Shown: piece by piece, positions 29,644 to 39,135 of the stretch
How positions within the stretch are numbered: position 1 is the stretch's first letter
Layout: the number at the start of each line of letters is the position of its first letter
NCBI GenBank assembly: GCA_947164985.1
Contig: CAMUYI010000002.1
Span: forward strand, 277,886 to 341,885
Reading direction: 5' to 3'
Source: an uncultured Bacteroidales bacterium
GTDB lineage: Bacteria > Bacteroidota > Bacteroidia > Bacteroidales > Paludibacteraceae
DNA: 64,000 bases
Program-made: the position numbers and the translations under genes
The notes under the pieces: model-generated
Seen by the model: the letters and a program-made list of their open reading frames with translations, nothing else
Databases searched by the model: none
What the model was told of the DNA's origin: nothing

Positions 29644-30909
29644 TTATTTTCTTCTAATCCAGCCGAAGGGGCTATGGGAGGGTTTATCGGGTTCGGACTT
29701 CGGCGTTGAAGTCGGCGTAGCATCCTCCTCTTCCACATTGATGACGATCTCATCGGCAGCCGGTGAAGCGACGCGTTCGCGTACAGGTTGCGGAGCCTCG
29801 ACACCCTCTGCCCGCAGCGTATCACTAAGGTCAATCAGTTGTGCGGGTTCATCGTCCATCGGCTTGGGCGTCTGCGGCGGGTAATTGTCACTGATCGCCT
29901 CATCGATGGTCTTACGACCTTCTTCGGCATCTTCGGAAGGCAGACCATCCACTTTATAACCGGTAGCAATGACGGTGACGCGTACATCTTCGCCAAGGGA
30001 CTCATCGATGGAAGCGCCCCACTGCACTTCGATATCATCGCCTACCTCTTGGACGAACTCGTTGATCTGGTCGATCTCCTCCATGACGATTGCATGTTCG
30101 GTAGAGCAGTAGAACTGCAGCAGGATACGCTCGGCGCCATGCACATCGTTGGTATTAACCAACGGAGAGTTGAGGGCATCGTTGATGGCATTGGTGATTC
30201 GGCGCTCACCGGACGCACGACCGATATTCATGATGGCTACGCCACCCTTGCGGAGCGTATTACGCACGTCAGCGAAATCGGTATTGATATAGCCCGGTAC
30301 GGTGATGATCTCCGCGATGGAGCGCGCTGCATTGGCTACCACGTCATCGGACTTGGAGAAAGCGTTCAGCAGGTTGAGTTCCGGGTAAATCTGTTTGAGT
30401 TTCTCATTATTAATAATGAGCAACGCGTCCACATGCTTGGCGAGACGTGCCACACCTTTCATCGCTTTCTCTATCTTACGCTTGCCTTCGAAAGCAAAAG
30501 GAATCGTGACGATACCTACGGTAAGGATCCCCATCTCTTGCGCCACTTCGGCTACGACAGACGAGGCACCGGTACCGGTACCGCCACCCATACCGGCGGT
30601 GATGAAGAGCATCTGCGTGCCGTCATTGAGGGCTTCACGAATATGATCCCTACTCTCCTCAGCGTACTGGCGGGCGGTCTCAGGATCACCTCCGGCACCT
30701 AAACCGGGACCGAGTTGCAGTTTATTCGGTACAGACGATTTGATCAGTACCTGCCGATCGGTGTTGCAGACCAGGAAAGAGACATCCTTAAGTCCCTGGC
30801 GATGCATGTAGTTAACTGCATTGCAACCGCCGCCACCGACACCGATGACCTTAATAATACTATCTTCTGTTAAGCCTTCCAAAGGCAATGTCATTACTTC
30901 GTCTTCCAT
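29644..30909 (-). CDS. ftsZ: cell division protein FtsZ
   Basis: IKVIGVGGGGCNAVNYM; GGGTGTGASSVVAE. Confidence 0.97.
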   Translation of the reverse strand: MEDEVMTLPLEGLTEDSIIKVIGVGGGGCNAVNYMHRQGLKDVSFLVCNTDRQVLIKSSVPNKLQLGPGLGAGGDPETARQYAEESRDHIREALNDGTQMLFITAGMGGGTGTGASSVVAEVAQEMGILTVGIVTIPFAFEGKRKIEKAMKGVARLAKHVDALLIINNEKLKQIYPELNLLNAFSKSDDVVANAARSIAEIITVPGYINTDFADVRNTLRKGGVAIMNIGRASGERRITNAINDALNSPLVNTNDVHGAERILLQFYCSTEHAIVMEEIDQINEFVQEVGDDIEVQWGASIDESLGEDVRVTVIATGYKVDGLPSEDAEEGRKTIDEAISDNYPPQTPKPMDDEPAQLIDLSDTLRAEGVEAPQPVRERVASPAADEIVINVEEEDATPTSTPKSEPDKPSHSPFGWIRRK

Positions 30910-30911
30910 AT

Positions 30912-30946
30912 GATTTCAGATTTCAAATTTATGATTTAGGATTTAT
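30912..30946. repeat. 7-nt tandem repeat between ftsA and ftsZ
   Basis: GATTTCA GATTTCA AATTTAT GATTTAG GATTTAT. Confidence 0.75.
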
Positions 30947-32226
30947 TGTTGGTCGATAAACATATCGAGGGTGGATTCTTTCATTTTCTCGAAGAACCCG
31001 GGTTTCTGCACCAGTTGGTCCTTATGGCTATCGCGGAAATCCTGCCCCAACAGGATCGTTCCGATGAGGGAGGTATACTGGGGCGAGAGGTACTTGTCCT
31101 CCGTGTCACGGTGCAGAAGCAGGTTATGTGCACCGTACTGCACTTTGACGGCTGTTTGACTCTGGATGTACTCCGCGAGACCTTGCAGCATACTGCCGCC
31201 ACCGGTGAGATAGAGAGTCGATATACGGTTCTCCACCTTCTTAAGTTCCTCCCAAACGGGTGTCAGGATTTCCTGAAGTTTGAGTTCGATAGCTTCTGCT
31301 AATTCCTGCGTAGAGATCACGAAGTCCCCACCGAGTTCAGGAGAAGCGGGGATTCGCAAGCGAACAACCTTCTCCAAGCATTTGGGCGAAGCGCATCCGA
31401 AACGTTTCTTGAGGACCTCTGCCGTCGCAAAATCAAGGCCCTGTTGCTCGAGCATACGGGTGATGTGATAGCCGCCTTTAGGGATCACTTTGTTGATCAA
31501 GTACTGCCCACCTTTGTAGGCCGTGAAGGTGGTCGTTTGTGCGCCAAAGTCGAGTACGGCACAGCCGTTAAGCAGCACGTGGTTACCATCGCAGGTAGCG
31601 AAGGTAGAGAGAAGCGCTTCGGGGCGTACGAACGAATGTTCGATGACGCGACCGGCCTGCGAAAAGGATTTCTGCAGCTGGGTGTCCATGACCTTACGTC
31701 CGCAGAATGCGGTGTAATGGGCTTCGACGAGTGCGGCACGTTGTTCGGGCGAGGGCACTTCGTCCTGCTCTACGCCGTCGAGTTTGAAGAAAGAAGGCAC
31801 GAGACCTAAGACGGCTACGTCGGGGTTATGCAGTTCAATCTTCTGCTTACACTCCCGTTCCATCTCGTCTAATAGTTCCTGACTGATCTCTTTCTTACGT
31901 GCCTGGTCGCGCCGGGAGTGTACGGCGGCTATCTGCATCGACTGGCCGCCTACGGTGATGAAAGCCATCGGCAGTTCGACCTCTCCGATGCGGTTAGCCA
32001 GCAACTTGAGGATCTCGGCAATGACGTAACCGGCATTACTGGACTGCGTGATGATACCTTGTTCGATACAGACGTTTCCTTGTTTCTGCGGCCGTTCCTC
32101 CACGCCAAGGATCTGGAAGAGATCCGGCGCAATCCGCCGCGCCGCCAAGGCACGCACGCTATCGCTTCCCAGATCCATCGCCACTAACGGCAGGGAGTCG
32201 GCTTTTCTTGTTTGTTTTCTTGCCAT
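30943..32226 (-). CDS. ftsA: cell division protein FtsA
   Basis: Actin-fold motifs; position between ftsQ and ftsZ; LVAMDLGSDSVRALAARR, LYLTGGGSMLQG. Confidence 0.92.
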   Translation of the reverse strand: MARKQTRKADSLPLVAMDLGSDSVRALAARRIAPDLFQILGVEERPQKQGNVCIEQGIITQSSNAGYVIAEILKLLANRIGEVELPMAFITVGGQSMQIAAVHSRRDQARKKEISQELLDEMERECKQKIELHNPDVAVLGLVPSFFKLDGVEQDEVPSPEQRAALVEAHYTAFCGRKVMDTQLQKSFSQAGRVIEHSFVRPEALLSTFATCDGNHVLLNGCAVLDFGAQTTTFTAYKGGQYLINKVIPKGGYHITRMLEQQGLDFATAEVLKKRFGCASPKCLEKVVRLRIPASPELGGDFVISTQELAEAIELKLQEILTPVWEELKKVENRISTLYLTGGGSMLQGLAEYIQSQTAVKVQYGAHNLLLHRDTEDKYLSPQYTSLIGTILLGQDFRDSHKDQLVQKPGFFEKMKESTLDMFIDQQ

Positions 32227-32250
32227 TGTTTGTTAAATAGTTAAGTTAGG

Positions 32251-32997
32251 TTAATATCGACCGATAACCTGGCCTTTGAAACGCAGGTCGTATTCGGTAT
32301 AGTTCTTCTCTTGGACGTCCGGCGGACGGTTCTGAAGGAACGTGCGGAACTTACGCAACTTACGGTCGTAGCGATGCATTGATCCCAAGACCGCCTTTTC
32401 GATCTTTCCGTTGTCCGCATAATAAACATAGACCATCTGCGGCGATTTGAGTTCCAGATGATGGATGCGCTCCTTCCAATAGGGTTCGTCATCGAGCCAT
32501 GCCGCAAAATCCGCCAATATGCCTGCCGCGGACTGCACGCCTACCGTACCGGTGACCAGCAGCACCTGATCGCGTATCGCATTGCGGGACGGCATGACCT
32601 TACGATCCGAGTCGATATAATAATTCTCCAGCGCGGTCTGCACATGCAAGACAGGCACACGCTGCGTAAGGCGCACACGCACCACATGCCGGGGCGTAAG
32701 GTAACACTCGGCAGTACGTACCATCGGGTGACGCAGGATGGCGTTCTCAATACGCTGCAAAGAGACGATATTAAGTTTACGGCCTACGGGATAGAGGTCC
32801 GCCTGTTGCAGGAGTGCCGTCAACTCGGTCTCCGAGATGTAAAGGCGTTCGTCGCTATCGGTAATGTTGTATTCGAGTGCGGCACACGGAGCATCGGTCG
32901 GGCGGGAACGATAGCCCCAGACCGTGGCAGCCACGAGGCATGCTACGGTGATGACGATGCCGATGACTGCTCCTACTATGTGCGCAACTTTATTCAT
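32251..32997 (-). CDS. ftsQ: cell division protein FtsQ
   Basis: N-terminal TM, LQRIENAILRHPMVRTAECYLTPRHVVRVRLTQRVPVLHV; between murC and ftsA. Confidence 0.8.
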   Translation of the reverse strand: MNKVAHIVGAVIGIVITVACLVAATVWGYRSRPTDAPCAALEYNITDSDERLYISETELTALLQQADLYPVGRKLNIVSLQRIENAILRHPMVRTAECYLTPRHVVRVRLTQRVPVLHVQTALENYYIDSDRKVMPSRNAIRDQVLLVTGTVGVQSAAGILADFAAWLDDEPYWKERIHHLELKSPQMVYVYYADNGKIEKAVLGSMHRYDRKLRKFRTFLQNRPPDVQEKNYTEYDLRFKGQVIGRY

Positions 32998-34364
32998 CTA
33001 ATAGTACGCAATGCACGCGTGACAGATGGCACGAGACGGTCAATGTCTCCGGCGCCGATGGTGAGTACGACTACAGGTTTATCGGTAGCAGTCACCCGTT
33101 TCTTGAGTTCGGCCACCAGGTCATTCTTTGCGATCACTACGCCTCCGAGCATCTCGCTGGTCACGCCTTCGATGGGTTCTTCGCGCGCCGGATAGATCGG
33201 CAGCAACACACACTCGTCCAAGGTAGAGAGCACCGCTTTGAAACCCTCCGCAAAATCACGCGTACGGGTATAGAGGTGCGGCTGGAAGACACCGATGAGC
33301 CGACGCTCGGGATAGAGACGACGCACCGAATCGATGGAGGTAGCGATCTCCTCCGGATGATGAGCATAGTCGTCTATGTAAACCACTTTCGGTGTATTGA
33401 CATGAATATTGAAGCGACGCAGCACCCCTTGGAAGGAAGCCACGCCATGACGTAACTCATTGGCTTTGATGCCATTGAGCCAAGCGACACTCATCGCAGC
33501 GACGGCATTTTCTATATTCACCCATACTGGCACGCCTAACTGCAGGTCGGCAATGAGTTCGGTAGGTGTATGAAAATCAAAATGGATCTGCCCTTTGCTG
33601 ACGACGATATTATCGGCATAGAAATCCGCCGGCGAGTTCACGCTATAGGTGTATAACTTGCAGCCTTTCTTGAGTCGCGGCTGAAGGGCAATGCCCTGCT
33701 TCATGACGAGGGCGGTAGAGATCAGACTTGTGTAATGGGCAAACGCCTCGCGGTACGCCTCTTCCGTACCGTAAATATCGAGATGGTCTGGATCAACGGC
33801 CGTGACGATCGACATGTAAGGCGTCAGATGATGGAACGAACGGTCGTACTCATCAGCCTCGACGACCACAAAGGGACTGTTCTTATCCAGAAGCAGGTTC
33901 GTGCCGTAGTTCATACTGATGCCGCCGAGGAACGCATTGGTGCCCAACTCCGATTGATATAGCAAATGGGCCAACATCGTACTGGTCGTCGTCTTACCGT
34001 GGGTACCGGCGACGCACAGCGCTTTCATCTGACGCGTCACAAGACCAAGAACCTCGGCACGCTTATGGATATCGAATCCTTTCTCACGCAGATAAGTATA
34101 GATCGCACTGTCCTCCGGCACCGCTGGCGTACGTACGACCAGCGTGTGTTGCTTGGAGAAAGGCGCGAGTTGCACCGAGGTGGGATCATCGACGTACGTG
34201 ATGACAATTCCCTCCTGCTCAAGTTCTCGCGTCAGATCAGAGGGCGTACGGTCATAGCCCGCCACAGGAAATCCCTGATGATGAAAATAACGCGCCAAGG
34301 CACTCATTCCGATGCCTCCAACGCCTAAAAAGAATATGTTTTGTATGTCGCTCTGATTTATCAT
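32994..34364 (-). CDS. murC: UDP-N-acetylmuramate--L-alanine ligase
   Basis: IFFLGVGGIGMSALARYFHHQGFPVAGYDRTPS; CVAGTHGKTTTSTMLAH; start refined to MINQSD. Confidence 0.97.
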   Translation of the reverse strand: MINQSDIQNIFFLGVGGIGMSALARYFHHQGFPVAGYDRTPSDLTRELEQEGIVITYVDDPTSVQLAPFSKQHTLVVRTPAVPEDSAIYTYLREKGFDIHKRAEVLGLVTRQMKALCVAGTHGKTTTSTMLAHLLYQSELGTNAFLGGISMNYGTNLLLDKNSPFVVVEADEYDRSFHHLTPYMSIVTAVDPDHLDIYGTEEAYREAFAHYTSLISTALVMKQGIALQPRLKKGCKLYTYSVNSPADFYADNIVVSKGQIHFDFHTPTELIADLQLGVPVWVNIENAVAAMSVAWLNGIKANELRHGVASFQGVLRRFNIHVNTPKVVYIDDYAHHPEEIATSIDSVRRLYPERRLIGVFQPHLYTRTRDFAEGFKAVLSTLDECVLLPIYPAREEPIEGVTSEMLGGVVIAKNDLVAELKKRVTATDKPVVVLTIGAGDIDRLVPSVTRALRTIR

Positions 34365-34390
34365 AAAATGATAGTACACAAAATCGGGCG

Positions 34391-34438
34391 CAAAGTTACA
34401 AAAAAATTTGCATATGTGCAAGAATTTTTGTAATTTTG
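34391..34438. promoter_or_regulatory. overlapping divergent promoters for murC (-) and 34448 gene (+)
   Basis: +: TTG(34408-10)-N20-TAATTTTG(34431-38); -: TTG(34419-21)-N20-TAACTTTG(34391-98); both -33 boxes lie in palindrome TTGCATATGTGCAA. Confidence 0.75.
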
Positions 34439-34447
34439 CAGCCGGAA

Positions 34448-35725
34448 ATGAGAAAATTTTTTGTAGCTATATTTCTTTTAGGCTTTTTAGAGGCCTTTGC
34501 CATGGATGTAGACTATCGTCTATCGGTCCGCGGCGGAATGATCATGCCCGACGGGAAAGTGGATGCGATGATGGGTCAGAAAGACCATTGGATTCCTGCA
34601 GCCTGCGGTGAGTTCGCGGTCTCTTTTGCCCCGAAATGGCAATCCATGCAGGAATGGAATAATGCACGCGTGGGTGTGGCGCTGAGTTATTGGAAACTCA
34701 ACTGCGAGAAGATCGGCGCCGACGATATCATGGGTCACGCGATCGCGCCTTACGCGTTCGCGGAGATTCCTCTTTATAAAAGAGAGCATTTCGAGTTGGG
34801 TCTGCGGCCGGGTATCGGTTGCTCGTTCATCACCAAGACCTATTATAATACCGTCTTGCCGGAACAGATATACACACATCTTAACTATCCGAATGTGAAC
34901 CGCTCGGTGGGTTCGGTCTTCAATTTCTTTTTCCCTGAGGCGCTTTACTTCTATTTCCCGATTCAGAAAGGCTGGACGGTCGGTTTGACTGCCGGCTGGT
35001 ACCACATGAGTAACGGCAGTATTATTCAACCGAATTCGGGGTATAATATCTTTACCGGCGAGTTGGCTGTCAAGTATAAGCCGTCAGTAATCAGCGATAA
35101 AGATTCAGAGAAAGAGACAACGACCAAGGAGTACAGTTTAGAGAAACTACGAGCCAATAAATGCGAGATTGAGTTTGCTTGGTCCGGTGCACCGCGTCAG
35201 GTGTATTATCGGGATCAGCAGACCTTCTTCTGCTCGGAGTTGCAAGTAGCAGCCTATTGGCGTGCGCACCGTATTTTCCGTCTCGGAGGAGGTATCGATG
35301 TGTTCTATGACGGGGCATATATTGACCGCGTTTCGTATTTCGGCAAGACCTACCTCAAAGGGGCTTCTCAGAAAGATTGCTGGCGGGTCGGCGTGAGTGT
35401 ACAGCCGGAGTTCGTAATGGGCTATCTGACAGCCGGTTTCCATTTCGGAATCTATCTGTACGACCCGGTTAAGAACCGCGAAGTATCCAAAGATGACAAG
35501 AAAGCACATGCGGAGCTATGGGATAAAGGCAATATGCCCAACAAAGGGATTTTCTATTTATATGATCCGATTAAAGCAGGCAGCGCAGGCTACCCGGACG
35601 GGTGGTTATATACGCAGATCGCGCTAAGGTATCGCCTACCCCATCATCTTTTCGTGCATGCTGTGATGAAAGCCCACTTGACGAAAGTGGAGTTTGTCGC
35701 ATTTGGTTTAGGTGTTTATTTATAA
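34448..35725 (+). CDS. acyloxyacyl hydrolase / lipid A deacylase (PagL-like)
   Basis: Signal peptide; GWYHMSNGSIIQPNSGYNIFTGELAVKY (HxSNG...E PagL-type motif). Confidence 0.7.
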   Translation: MRKFFVAIFLLGFLEAFAMDVDYRLSVRGGMIMPDGKVDAMMGQKDHWIPAACGEFAVSFAPKWQSMQEWNNARVGVALSYWKLNCEKIGADDIMGHAIAPYAFAEIPLYKREHFELGLRPGIGCSFITKTYYNTVLPEQIYTHLNYPNVNRSVGSVFNFFFPEALYFYFPIQKGWTVGLTAGWYHMSNGSIIQPNSGYNIFTGELAVKYKPSVISDKDSEKETTTKEYSLEKLRANKCEIEFAWSGAPRQVYYRDQQTFFCSELQVAAYWRAHRIFRLGGGIDVFYDGAYIDRVSYFGKTYLKGASQKDCWRVGVSVQPEFVMGYLTAGFHFGIYLYDPVKNREVSKDDKKAHAELWDKGNMPNKGIFYLYDPIKAGSAGYPDGWLYTQIALRYRLPHHLFVHAVMKAHLTKVEFVAFGLGVYL

Positions 35726-35757
35726 CCCATAACCCATAACCCGTAACCCCTCACCCG
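35723..35757. repeat. 7-nt tandem repeat between convergent genes
   Basis: TAACCCA TAACCCA TAACCCG TAACCCC TCACCCG. Confidence 0.85.
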
Positions 35758-36977
35758 TTTACCAGATTATCTTCGAGTGCATAGACGTAGTCGAGTGGTA
35801 CGCCATGATCGATGAGGGCACGTCTGTCCGGCCGGAAGAGGTCGTAGAAATCGCGCAAAGATCCGCATAACTGCCGGGCTTGCTTGTAGTTCTCATACGC
35901 CATCATTCGGTCGCCTTTGAGCATCAAACAGTGCGCATAGTTGATAAAATCCTGCGGTTTGTCTGATCCGTTACGGAGAACATCGCGATAGACGCGTTCG
36001 CCTACGTCGGGATTATTCCACATCATCTCGCGATAGCCGCTTTGGAGGCCGATGAAGGCGAGGTTCTTCTCCCGAATGACATTTCCGTTGATCAAGACCT
36101 CATAGAGCCAGGTGTTCGGCAGGTTCGTGATCAATTCTTCCAAGTATTTGGTTTCCTCTTTGGGCGCCCACTCCTGTAGCGTTGGGATGGCGTTCTCCAG
36201 GTTGACCGACTCAACGAGTTTTTGTATATCTTTCGGCAGCCAACTGAGCGGCAGCATGCCCATGGCATAATCTTCGAGCCAGTTCTTTTTCGAACTCTCC
36301 ACAAAAGCACATAGCACTTCAAACACATGATCGCCCTGGTCCCCCATCGCCGTCACGGTGTTGACGAAGGCCTCCTGGATCTGAGGGAAGAAGTCAATAC
36401 GAACGTCATAATGAATGAGTAAAGTAAGAACGTTGGCGATGCATAGATTAGCCACGACTTCGTTCTCCGAAGCCATGCCGTCGATGAGGGTAAGGATGGC
36501 ATCGATGGAGAAACATTCCCGCAGATTGCGTGTCAGCGCCATGATGGCTACCAAGGCCGATGAGGCCTGTTCCTCACTATTCATCGCTTCGCGAAGCCAT
36601 TCGAGGTCTTCGGGTTGCAAGCGGATACAATTCTCAAAATAACGCAAGATCGACTCCGGCGACTGACGGCTGAAACCATGCATCTGGGGCGACAGACCAC
36701 GTTTGAGACGGATATCGACAAAAGCGGCATCGGCTAACTGGTAGGCATCGCCTGTCACTTTATTGAGCGCCGACTCCGCATCGGGATCGTCCACATTGAG
36801 CCATTTGATAAACAGATCATGATAAGTCGAACGAATCGTCTGCAGCGCTTCTTCGTAAGGGTTATTGTCTCCCAACTCATTGAGCCACATACGAATAACC
36901 GTAGAGGCGGTCTCTATCATACATTCGCCCAAAGACCGCTCTATCGTATTCACTTGATCCGCTAACTCGTTTGCCAT
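35751..36977 (-). CDS. hypothetical helical-repeat protein
   Basis: All-helical, TPR-like C-term (YAHCLMLKGDRMMAYENYKQARQLCGS). Confidence 0.5.
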   Translation of the reverse strand: MANELADQVNTIERSLGECMIETASTVIRMWLNELGDNNPYEEALQTIRSTYHDLFIKWLNVDDPDAESALNKVTGDAYQLADAAFVDIRLKRGLSPQMHGFSRQSPESILRYFENCIRLQPEDLEWLREAMNSEEQASSALVAIMALTRNLRECFSIDAILTLIDGMASENEVVANLCIANVLTLLIHYDVRIDFFPQIQEAFVNTVTAMGDQGDHVFEVLCAFVESSKKNWLEDYAMGMLPLSWLPKDIQKLVESVNLENAIPTLQEWAPKEETKYLEELITNLPNTWLYEVLINGNVIREKNLAFIGLQSGYREMMWNNPDVGERVYRDVLRNGSDKPQDFINYAHCLMLKGDRMMAYENYKQARQLCGSLRDFYDLFRPDRRALIDHGVPLDYVYALEDNLVNG

Positions 36978-37957
36978 CAGAGGGTTTCTTTAATGAGGTA
37001 GTCGTTACGACTCGGACTATTACGTATGATCAGTTCAGCAAGGAAGCCGGCCAAGAAGAGCATACAACCGAGGATCATCATCAGGATCGCGATATGGAAG
37101 TACGGGTTGACACCGACCAGCATCGCTTGTACGCCATGCGAGAGGGCGTAGAGCTTCATGCCGCCGACCACAATGACTGCAATGAAACCGATGAAGAACA
37201 TCAGACTACCCACGAGACCGAAGAAATGCATCGGCTGCTTGCCGAACTTATTGAGGAACCAGATGGTCATGAGGTCGAGGTAACCGTTCACAAAGCGGTT
37301 AATACCGAATTTGGAGGTACCGAACTCGCGTTTGCGGTGCTGCACCACTTTCTCACCGATCTTGGTAAAACCGGCGTTCTTGGCAAGGTACGGGATGTAA
37401 CGGTGCATCTCCGAGAAGACCTCGATATTCTTCACAACCTCCAGGCGATAAGCCTTGAGGCCGCAGTTCATGTCATGCAGTTGAATACCGGTGACGCGAC
37501 GCGCCGTAGCATTGAAGAGCTTGGACGGCAGGTTCTTGGTCAAGGCATTGTCATAGCGTTTCTGCTTCCAACCGCTCACGAGGTCATACCCGTCCTCTTT
37601 GATCATCTTGTAGAGCTCCGGGATCTCGTCCGGACTATCCTGCAGGTCGGCATCCATGGTGATCACCACATCGCCCTGCGCAGCCTTGAATCCGCAGTAC
37701 AGCGCCGCCGACTTACCGTAGTTACGACGGAAACAGATACCCTTAACAGGATTCTCCTTAAGTTCCTTAAGTTCCTTAACCTCCTTACGGTCCTTAAGCT
37801 CCTTAATCACTTTCCAAGAGTCATCCGTACTTCCGTCATTGACAAAAATAACCTCATAGGAAAACTTATTTTCCTTCATCACGCGCGCAATCCATTCATA
37901 CAAATGCGGCAACGACTCCGCCTCATTATACAGAGGCACTATTATCGAAATATCCAT
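36977..37957 (-). CDS. glycosyltransferase family 2 (DPM1/GtrB-like) with C-terminal TM helices
   Basis: MDISIIVPLYNEAESLPHLYEWI; ITMDADLQDSPDEIP; start refined. Confidence 0.92.
   Translation of the reverse strand: MDISIIVPLYNEAESLPHLYEWIARVMKENKFSYEVIFVNDGSTDDSWKVIKELKDRKEVKELKELKENPVKGICFRRNYGKSAALYCGFKAAQGDVVITMDADLQDSPDEIPELYKMIKEDGYDLVSGWKQKRYDNALTKNLPSKLFNATARRVTGIQLHDMNCGLKAYRLEVVKNIEVFSEMHRYIPYLAKNAGFTKIGEKVVQHRKREFGTSKFGINRFVNGYLDLMTIWFLNKFGKQPMHFFGLVGSLMFFIGFIAVIVVGGMKLYALSHGVQAMLVGVNPYFHIAILMMILGCMLFLAGFLAELIIRNSPSRNDYLIKETL
37755..37808. repeat. 9-nt tandem repeat in-frame in glycosyltransferase
   Basis: TCCTTAAGT x2, TCCTTAACC, TCCTTACGG, TCCTTAAGC, TCCTTAATC; encodes VIKELKDRKEVKELKELKE. 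Confidence 0.9.
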
Positions 37958-37975
37958 AAAAATCAATTTTGCGTG

Positions 37976-38006
37976 CAAAATTACTACAAATTATTCAAAT
38001 ATGCAA
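37976..38006 (-). promoter_or_regulatory. promoter of glycosyltransferase
   Basis: TTG-N20-TAATTTTG on minus strand. Confidence 0.7.
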
Positions 38007-38055
38007 GAAAATGCGCATTTTTCGTCAAAAAACTTAACTTTTTGTGTCCAAAAAT

Positions 38056-38086
38056 TTGCATATCCCAAAATATTTTTGTATCTTTG
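38056..38086 (+). promoter_or_regulatory. promoter of 38280 ORF
   Basis: TTG-N20-TATCTTTG; ~190-nt leader follows. Confidence 0.7.
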
Positions 38087-38122
38087 TAGCGGATTTTTGA
38101 AGATACCTCTTCTTCGAATTGA

Positions 38123-38139
38123 GTCGGATACCATCCGAC
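38123..38139. repeat. palindromic element, copy 3: GTCGGAT-ACC-ATCCGAC
   Basis: Same stem plan, in leader of 38280 ORF. Confidence 0.65.
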
Positions 38140-38279
38140 ATCGTTCCCCGCCATTCCCTTATTTTCGACCTAAAACAAGAGCAAAACAGAAGGCGGAAGT
38201 AAGGCTTTGTTAAAGCATCCTAGACCATACCTATTTTTAACAACACATAAATAACACATATACAACGATTTAAACACAC

Positions 38280-38975
38280 ATGTCAAGGCACTTAAAAACA
38301 CGCACTCAGATGGGTATGAGCAGCATTATTGACCATTATGTCGCTCTTCAGCCCAATTCCACACCTCGCGCCCGGGGAGTGCGCTATTTTGTGCCTATTG
38401 TCTGTTATAAATACTACTGGGGCGCGATGAACTCCGTCAAAGAAGGCCGCCGTTACAAAAAGCACATCGTTGTCCGCCGAATGCCTTATGCCAAAGGCCT
38501 TCTCCAACTCTATACCTACCATTTCCCGAAGACCTGGTCTGCAGCCTGCGTAGCGAATCGCGAACTCATCAAGCAAGCCCAGCGCCAAGCCCACGCCTTG
38601 GAGCATGCTCATACCCGCGAAGCCCTCGAATGGAGACTCCGCTTCTTTAACCATTATTTCTCTGTCGTCAAAGGCGGCGCTGCTCCCGAACCCGGTCTCA
38701 AGCGTTATGCCCGTTTTTACCAATACACCTACGTCTCCATCTACCGCCAACTCCAATCCGCCCGCGATAAAGCCCTTCATCCCGATAAGGATGTCTCCTT
38801 CGAACAAATAGACGTATGTTCATTCCAGGCGGATTCCATCCGCCGCTCTATGTCCGCCTCTCTATCCCGCTCCTTCGCCCACTCTCCGCTCCGTTCCGCT
38901 GCCCGCCGCACCTTCCTCTCTCCATCCTTTGACGAGTCTTTCGTTCTCAAACCCATCGCCTGTTTCTCGGGGTAA
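38280..38975 (+). CDS. hypothetical protein, orphan, Arg/Ser-rich C-terminus
   Basis: Long ORF with own promoter; no recognisable family. Confidence 0.55.
   Translation: MSRHLKTRTQMGMSSIIDHYVALQPNSTPRARGVRYFVPIVCYKYYWGAMNSVKEGRRYKKHIVVRRMPYAKGLLQLYTYHFPKTWSAACVANRELIKQAQRQAHALEHAHTREALEWRLRFFNHYFSVVKGGAAPEPGLKRYARFYQYTYVSIYRQLQSARDKALHPDKDVSFEQIDVCSFQADSIRRSMSASLSRSFAHSPLRSAARRTFLSPSFDESFVLKPIACFSG
38828..38844. repeat. palindromic element, copy 4: GGCGGAT-TCC-ATCCGCC, in-frame in 38280 ORF
   Basis: Same stem plan; encodes ADSIRR, compare PNSIRR in copy 2. Confidence 0.65.
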
Positions 38976-39083
38976 ATAAGGAGTCCCTACGCAGGTCATA
39001 CCTGGTATATACGCTTTCCGCATGGCTCTAAGGCTCTCCTTTATCACAAAGTTACTTTGTTGTACAAAAAAATCCCTCAATAT

Positions 39084-39114
39084 TTGCATATATGCAATTT
39101 TTGTTGTACCTTTG
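39084..39114 (+). promoter_or_regulatory. promoter of fbp
   Basis: TTG-N20-TACCTTTG containing TTGCATATATGCAA. Confidence 0.75.
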
Positions 39115-39135
39115 CAGCAAATTTGATTTAAAACC

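Noticed and set aside
29788-30702. 304-aa ORF on + strand
   Set aside because: Antisense to ftsZ.
36971-38089. 372-aa ORF on + strand
   Set aside because: Antisense to the GT2 gene; low-complexity His/Glu-rich shadow sequence.
39047-39060. CAAAGTTACTTTG as a divergent promoter for fbp
   Set aside because: No -33 TTG at the 20-nt spacing on the minus strand and no minus-strand gene served; more likely a weak hairpin.
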